Assembly: GCA_026225945.1 (NCBI GenBank)
Contig: JAMJFZ010000320.1
Location: 15,957,501-16,021,500, forward strand
From: Cricetomys ansorgei
Lineage: Eukaryota > Chordata > Mammalia > Rodentia > Nesomyidae
DNA length: 64,000 bases
Direction: 5' to 3'
Part shown: positions 58,040 to 64,000 of the stretch, piece after piece
Numbering within the stretch: the first letter of the stretch is position 1
Layout of the letters: every line of letters begins with the position of its first letter
The notes under the pieces: generated by a model
Told to the model about the DNA's origin: nothing
What the model saw: only the letters and a program-made list of their open reading frames with translations
The model's database searches: none
Program-made: the position numbers and the translations under genes

Positions 58040-59340
58040 GGGAGGAGGGGGAGGAGAAGGGAAGGAGGGAAGAAGAGAGAGTCTCACTAGAGGTTTTGAG
58101 TAAGGTTTTTCAATCTCTCTCCTGAGTCATCAACCTTGTGTCGAGGTAACTGAGACAGTGTGTGTGTGTCTGGGGGCAGGGGGATGGAAACAAACACAAA
58201 ATTAAAAAGACTTGTCTTTTGGGATAATGCTCTGGAGCTGATGCTGCTTGAGTCCCAGAGGTGCCGGGAGTTAGCGAGTTCAGGCGAGCTGGAGATGCCG
58301 GGCCTCCTGGCACCAGCTCCTTGCTGTGGGCCTGATTCCTGGGGCAGAGTCTACAGTCACTCAGATGTCGCAGCTGAGGCTGCTGAACTCCTTGACACTG
58401 TTCCAACGGCAGACAGCAGAGTTCACTCTCAGAGCCTCAGCCTTTGCTGCCTTTTAGGATCCTAGGGTTCCTGATGAGGACACAGGGACATGCCCATATC
58501 CCCCAAACAAGTTAAATCACAGTCACAGTGGATTCCCATTGTGTAATTCCATTTGAACCCTGTGTAGTTTGGGGGCAATGTACCTTCTACTCCTCATTCT
58601 TCCACCAATACCGTTTGCTTTAGGATGGGAAGTCCAGTCAGCTCCACAGAGGATTTGCCTTGCTTTGCCCCTTAGCAGGGTGTGCGTCCTCAGAGGGAAC
58701 AATTTGCTCGGGCCAAGAAATTGGATCTTGTTTAAATGACAGTAGTGATGGGAAAACAGTATGTCTACAGCCAGGACTGAAGCCTAGCTTGTACTTCATG
58801 GCTGGCACTGCCCCAACACGGACTCAGCAGGCAGCTGAGAAACCTCTTCAGGCCACCAGGCTATGACAACCAATTCTGCCCTTGCCTGCCCCTCACAGCC
58901 TCACCCCTCAATCTGGGCTCCGTCCGAGAGCATTATCCTCTGGCTCCAGTTGGTTCCTCTCCTGGGACACTAGCAGCTGGGGAAAAGTAAGGACTAGCTG
59001 GCTTGGCTTCCAGTATGTTCCCAGATCCCCCAAACACCTTCTCTACCTGGCCTGGGCCACTCTAAGCTCATCATGTCCCCCGTCACCACTCAGATCCACA
59101 CCCTCCTCTGGCCAGTATTTTTTAAGATGCACAGAACACAGGGGAAGGTCATCTCATGGCCAGTGAGCCTCTCTCCTGGCACTTGGACCACTGAGGGTCT
59201 CTTGGCTTTGAGATCATCACCTATCACACAGTTTATGAACCAGAGAACTCAACTTAGAATAGTGGCAGAGGTGAGGAGAAAAAGAATGTAGAGCAGGCAT
59301 TAGAGTTTCCAGTAAGCATGTGGATGACTGAGAATGTACA
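58040..59340. other. Intronic sequence, unassigned
   Basis: The GC-richer part 58220-58450 is open in more than one frame but resembles no known protein. No repeat recognised. Confidence 0.4.
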
Positions 59341-59344
59341 GGCA

Positions 59345-59492
59345 TGATGTGTTAAGAAGGTACTCAGCAGGTAAAGGCACCTGTCACCCGGCCTGATGAC
59401 CTGAGTTCAATATCTAGGACCCACATGGTGTTAGGAGAGAACTAATACCAGAGATTGTCATCTGCCCTATAAACACACACACACACACACTT
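59345..59492 (+). repeat. B3 SINE with (CA)n tail
   Basis: TACTCAGCAGGTAAAGGCAC, CCGGCCTGATGACCTGAGTT, TAGGACCCACATGGTGTTAG and GAGATTGTCATCTGCCCTAT, then (CA)n from 59473. Sense orientation. Confidence 0.85.
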
Positions 59493-59499
59493 ATGAAAA

Positions 59500-61160
59500 T
59501 ATTATGGAAGAAAGAGGAAGTTTCTGTACCAGCTTTCTCTGATTGCTTATAATTCACTGTTTCTGAAATGAGCCAAGAGAAGCTGCCAAGCAAGAAGGTA
59601 GAGGATAAAGACGAAATGTAACATTTAGTTCTAAATGCACTGTAAATCCAAAGTCTGTTTATCGTGTGCTCTTGACAATTTCCACGTTGCTGCCCTGGAT
59701 TCAAGGTTTATTGGATGGGGTCACTTCGGAAGGTTTCCTAGCAGTTCAGGAGGCAGGAAAGTCTGGAGAAACCCAGTCATGGAATAGGTTGCTTTTTATT
59801 TAACTATATAATCCTCCCCTCCATTAGGTGCTGGCTAAGTTTTCTATGCACCATTTTGATGCTTTATAATTCTTGTCTGATTTAGCATTTCATTCAGATT
59901 TATATTATGTGTCTTTTCTTCCCACATTAATTTGAGCCAAAAAAAAAAAAAAATCCACAAAAGCCCTCTGAAAAAAAAGAGAGAGAAATCTCATGCAACA
60001 CAAATAAGGATACTGTATAGGAGCATCTCTTGATAAAGTGAGCATTTTACATAACAATAGAGGATCTGGGAAAAATCAAGATGCAGTCTATTGCAAGTGC
60101 CTGGTGAGTAACCGCATCCAGACCCAGACTTCACACCAACTCCAAACCATGGTGCCTAACACAGAACTCTTACACAAGACAGTTTGCTGTCCTTGGTTTG
60201 GGCAACAAATTATCGTTAACTTGATCTAAGACAGGGAGCCAGGGGGAGAATGCTACACCCTTTGGAGCCTGTCTGTGGTTGTAAAGGGTAGTTAGTTCTC
60301 ACTTGGTCACAGCATTAGCCTTTTCGTAACACAAACAGAAACTGTGCTCAAGTAACGGTGGACTAGGAATAAAGTAAAACAGACAAACAAACAAGCCACC
60401 ATTCATTGGCACCCACTGCATGCAAGGTGGGAAGTTGGGTCTGTTGTACGCTTATCCTATTTGATCTTCTAGAAAACGGACTTACTTATTGAGATCCACA
60501 GATTATGCAAAGGTTCATCCTTGGTGCTGCACACTGTATGTTCCGACACACACAGTGCTACGCAGACAGCTCCTCTGCTCCAAGTCTCTGGTGCTTCACC
60601 TACACATCCTTGATCTCCTTCCTGAGCACGAGGCAGCCAGTAGCCTTTTTCCTATCGCTGTCCTTTTACTTTTTCCATAATGTCACTGCCACAGGTGTGG
60701 ATGTGAGGCATCGCCCCAGAAGGTTCATGCATTGAGAGTCTGGCTTTCCATGTAGCAGAATTTGAAATAGGGACTTCGGGGGAAGTAACAGGATTCTCTG
60801 ATCCTGTTTCATCGTGGGTTAGTGCATCGACAGACTCATAATTGAACAGTATTACTAAGAGGTTGATGGGACTGCTAGGAGGTATGCCCACTTGCAGGAC
60901 GTAAGGAGCATGGATATGAAGGCTGTGTCTTGTGATAACTCCCCTTCCTCATTGCCATGAAGTGAGCAACTGCTGCTCCCACTGCCAGGATGCTTGGACC
61001 TTGCATCAGACCCAAGCAATGGAGACAACCAACCATGGGTTGGATCCTTCAAGACTGGGAACCAAACAATGCACTCCCCCCACCTTTCACCCTATTCTCT
61101 CAAGTATTTGTCACCGCAATGAAAAGTCAGAGCAACAGTCATGTGGTTGGGATCCCAGTG
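59500..61160. other. Intronic sequence, unassigned
   Basis: A long A run lies at 59940-59953. No gene or repeat confidently recognised. Confidence 0.4.
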
Positions 61161-61164
61161 GGTA

Positions 61165-61532
61165 GCCCTTTCAGACAGGCTTCTTTGACCTATCAATATG
61201 CAGCCAATGTTCTCTATGACTTTTCATGCCTGGCCAGCATTTCTTTTGTTGCTGAATAAGTCCACCATACGGATGTACAGTAGTTTATTCCACTCGGTTA
61301 CTCGAGCGTCTTGGCTGCTTCCAAGTTTTGGCAATTATGAATAAAGCTACTGTAAACGCTTTTGTATCAGTGATTGTGTGGGCATGCGTTTTTAGCATTT
61401 GGGTAAACGACCGGGAGCACAGCTGCTGGGCCATGTGATAAGATATGTCTAGCTCAGTAGGAAACTGCTGACCTCCCCAGCGGCTCGCGTGCCACCTCCT
61501 TTTGCTGAATCTTTCAGCGGTCCCCAGTGTGT
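61165..61532 (-). repeat. Old L1 3' end, antisense
   Basis: GGCTTCTTTGACCTATCAAT, GTACAGTAGTTTATTCCACT, CTTGGCTGCTTCCAAGTTTT, GGCAATTATGAATAAAGCTA, TTTGGGTAAACGACCGGGAG and GCTGCTGGGCCATGTGATAA are the antisense of the L1 ORF2 end. No frame intact. Confidence 0.85.
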
Positions 61533-61539
61533 ACATTTT

Positions 61540-61685
61540 ATGCTTCTCTGATGAAAAAGCTGAGAGTCAGGTGTCAAGTAATTAGCCTCAAGTCACACAG
61601 CAGCCTGAAAGACTAATGCTGGGATCCACATTCAGCTTGATTTGCTTTAAGGCTAGTGATTTTTCAACTCCACTATCCTGCCCCC
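61540..61685 (-). repeat. MIR SINE, antisense
   Basis: TGATGAAAAAGCTGAGAGTC, GTAATTAGCCTCAAGTCACA and CAGCAGCCTGAAAGACTAAT, GGGATCCACATTCAG follow antisense MIR. Confidence 0.7.
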
Positions 61686-61689
61686 GAGC

Positions 61690-62500
61690 CCCCTTAGTGC
61701 TCAGCCAGGCAGATTCTCCAATGGTGCATGTCCATGGAGCCAGCCTTCGCTGAATGGATTACTGCCCCTGTCTTTAGTCAACACAAGTAGCGAGGAAATG
61801 TCCTGTTTTATGTCCCTTTACTTTTCCTCCTTCCCTAAACCAGAAAGTTACTCCTCCTCCCCTCTTGGCTACAACCCTGGGGTGAGGTTTGCAAGGCACT
61901 GTGAATCTTGAAGATATCAGAGGCAGCCACACCTCAATCTAACTCTTGCTAGAGGCAAAGGCAGCCTTCTATCAATTGAAGTTGCCCGATCACTCCATGA
62001 GTCAAATTTATTGATGCACATATGGGTCCTTAAACTAGGACGGAGCTATATCCTGATAAACATATCCTAGATTAAAACTACCATCAGTAAAGAAGGCACT
62101 GAGTATCCCTAACACACTGAACATGCTAGCTCCACAACATGCTACATGTAGAGGGTCAGCTGTTTCCTCTCACGACTGAGTTGCTGTGAGCTGCAACTTG
62201 CTGCCGCCACCGAACATTGCAAGGGACCATTTAACAATATCACTGGCCCAGGGGAAGAGTGACGTTCAAAATGGAAACATTTCTACTAAACGGGTATCGC
62301 TTGAGCACCATCAAAAAGTCCAGAAATCCTAAGTCGAACTAGGATTGTCTAAGTAAATGTCTCAGAAACAGGCTTAGGAGTCTAGGGTTTTTTTGTTTTT
62401 TTTTTAAAAAACAATATTAATAGCAGCAGTTCTAGTATGGGAAACCAAAGAAGAGGGCCATTCATACTTCCTTATTCCAGAATCAGTGACAGAGGAGCCC
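61690..62500. other. Intronic sequence, unassigned
   Basis: Nothing recognisable. Confidence 0.4.
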
Positions 62501-62505
62501 TTGTT

Positions 62506-62580
62506 CCTTGGGCTGTAGCTCGGTGTCCAGAACGTACAAGGCCTAGATTCTATTCCTAACACGGAGAAAAAAGAAAAAAA
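62506..62580 (+). repeat. ID-type SINE
   Basis: GGGCTGTAGCTCGGTGTCCA, ACAAGGCCTAGATTCTATTC and CTAACACGGAGAAAAAAG follow the ID order (A box, B box, A-rich tail), diverged. Confidence 0.75.
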
Positions 62581-62584
62581 GATG

Positions 62585-63270
62585 GAACCACAGATTCTAA
62601 CCTATATAGGACTTAGTCACTTAGAAACATTTCCAGCTCAAGACAAGAGAGTTCGGCATTGTGCCTCCGAGTCATGGTCTCAGATTGTCCTTATTCTGAA
62701 CCCGACACAGCTGTACCTTGGTGAACACATCGTCACAACGCACAGTCCAGGAGTCAAGCAGGAAACACAGGCAGCCATTGAACCGGGTGAAGATGGCCAA
62801 TCTAGGCCCTCTACTATATCAGAAGGCCAGCTCTGACACTTACTTTGCCCTTGCACGTAATGCAGACGCTCTATTATCTGAAGGCGGGGAGGACATTTGC
62901 CCTGATGTAACATGTCATGACACCTGTGTCAGCTGTAAGGTCCCACTGCAATTCCGCATCCTTAGAGCACATCGATCCATTCCCACCCTCTCTTCTGGAG
63001 GTGCTTTGACTGTGTCGTGTACGTCACACGAGCTTTCAAACAAGCACAGAACACCCTACTTCAAGAAGTGAAGCTTGGTGTGGCCTGGAGACGCAGCTTC
63101 TGAAACCTGACAAAGGCCTTGGCTGACAGCCACTGCTTTAAGGGGTTCATGCGGCTTTCCGGCTGGTGGCTGTTACGTGGTAGCGTACCTTTGACTGCTA
63201 CGTGAAGACGTGGTCTTTGCCCTCATCGCTGTCACATATAGTAAAGGTTCCTTGGTTTTTTCTTAATCAT
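62585..63270. other. Intronic sequence, unassigned
   Basis: Open frames at 62582-63071 are unsupported. No repeat recognised. Confidence 0.4.
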
Positions 63271-63274
63271 TGCC

Positions 63275-63488
63275 GTTGCTTTTTGATCTCAGACAGAGTC
63301 TCTCTATGTAGCCCTAGCCAGCCAAGAACTTGCTATGTAGCCCAGGCCGGCCTTTTGATAATCCTCCCCCATCAGCTTCCTGAGTGCTGGGTGTGACGCA
63401 CTATCCAGGCATTCTTTAAGCGCTGAGAGTGGACCGAGGGCGTTTTGCATGCTAGGCAAGTGCTCTACCGCCGAGCTATGGCCACCTC
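63275..63488 (-). repeat. B4 SINE, antisense
   Basis: The B1-like part (CAGACAGAGTCTCTCTATGT, AGCCCAGGCCGGCCTTTTGA, CTTCCTGAGTGCTGGGTGTG) is followed by an ID-like head (GCATGCTAGGCAAGTGCTCT, ACCGCCGAGCTATGGCCACC), as expected for antisense B4. Confidence 0.9.
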
Positions 63489-63489
63489 C

Positions 63490-64000
63490 AAGATTTGTTT
63501 GCTCAGTCGACAAAGGACGGGCACATTGGTTTGGCATTAGGTTGGTGTCATTCCTCCTGTTTTCACTGTAAGCGAAAATGAACTAGACACAGCCCTTCAT
63601 CGGCAGTCAAGCACAGGGGCATTAGGCCTCTGCTAATTCAGCTTGTTTTCTTACTCATCAGTCTCACTCCTTCCTCTCAACTGTCTCCATCCTGATGGAA
63701 ATGGAGTCACTTCTTTGTTTTTACTCTTGGTGGGCACTGCACAGTACGGGAGTTCCCATGTCCTGTCCCTATTCTGTCAATAAAACTGAACTATCTAGGG
63801 AAAGCGTCTTACTTATATGGAAGAGGAATGAACAACGGATGGTGCATTTTAAGTCTCCATTTTTTTTTTCAATGCAGCACACCTGTATATTAAGCCAGGA
63901 TAACCAGCTTATGCACCTGAACTTGAAGGTCACTAAAGGCAAACACCGGTGTGGTGCTCAAGCACTGCCAATGTGTTGCGATGATGTGTTCACCAAGGCA
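63490..64000. other. Intronic sequence, unassigned
   Basis: A T-run lies at 63861-63869. Nothing else recognisable. Confidence 0.4.

Noticed and set aside
62506..62580. tRNA-like A and B boxes
   Set aside because: They belong to an ID-type SINE with an A-rich tail; no cloverleaf tRNA gene is present.

Overview
The window looks like nuclear DNA from a muroid rodent. The evidence is the set of interspersed repeats: B1, B2/B3, B4 and ID-type SINEs, a URR1 hAT element with intact ends, rodent L1 3' UTR sequence and rodent LTRs, over a background of old eutherian repeats (MIR, L2, MER2, L1M). I cannot name the species from sequence alone. There is no bacterial, phage or plasmid content, no CRISPR array and no operon.

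Only one coding segment can be supported: the last coding exon of Cradd (RAIDD) on the minus strand at 34186-34487. It encodes the whole death domain and the stop codon. Its splice acceptor is at 34488-34489, and a 3' UTR with an AATAAA signal runs down to about 33.8 kb. Everything from 34488 to 64000 is therefore part of the long Cradd intron before this exon. Everything below about 33.8 kb lies downstream of the gene. The CARD-encoding exon is not in the window.

Downstream flank (1-33.8 kb): an LTR-internal-LTR element (3.56-4.98 kb), a large L2 (6.2-6.85 kb), a B1 with a perfect target duplication (8 kb), antisense L1 (12-13 kb), a MER2 (14 kb), an isolated strong CTCF-type motif (16.24 kb), a B4 whose tail has grown into a CT-rich minisatellite (19.2-19.9 kb), and a B1 split by a 1.5 kb LTR-like insert that contains a 33-bp VNTR (23.4-25.1 kb). 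The stretch from 25.1 to 31.7 kb is nearly featureless.

Intron side (34.5-64 kb): an old L1 end (36.5 kb), URR1 (39.1 kb), several LTRs, a 26-30 bp minisatellite (42 kb), and a four-layer nested repeat stack (45-48.4 kb). That stack includes a 42-bp insertion apparently copied from a site 2 kb away. Further on are a GGA tract with 90-bp higher-order periodicity (51.3 kb), a 56-bp near-perfect tandem duplication (55.9 kb), and antisense L1, MIR and B4 copies towards the end.

Nearly all long open frames are explained by simple repeats or chance. I found no new multi-gene system. The most unusual items are the templated insertion, the nested repeat chronologies, the VNTR and the CTCF-type site. 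Repeat family names come from recognising consensus-like sequence and were not checked by a database search.
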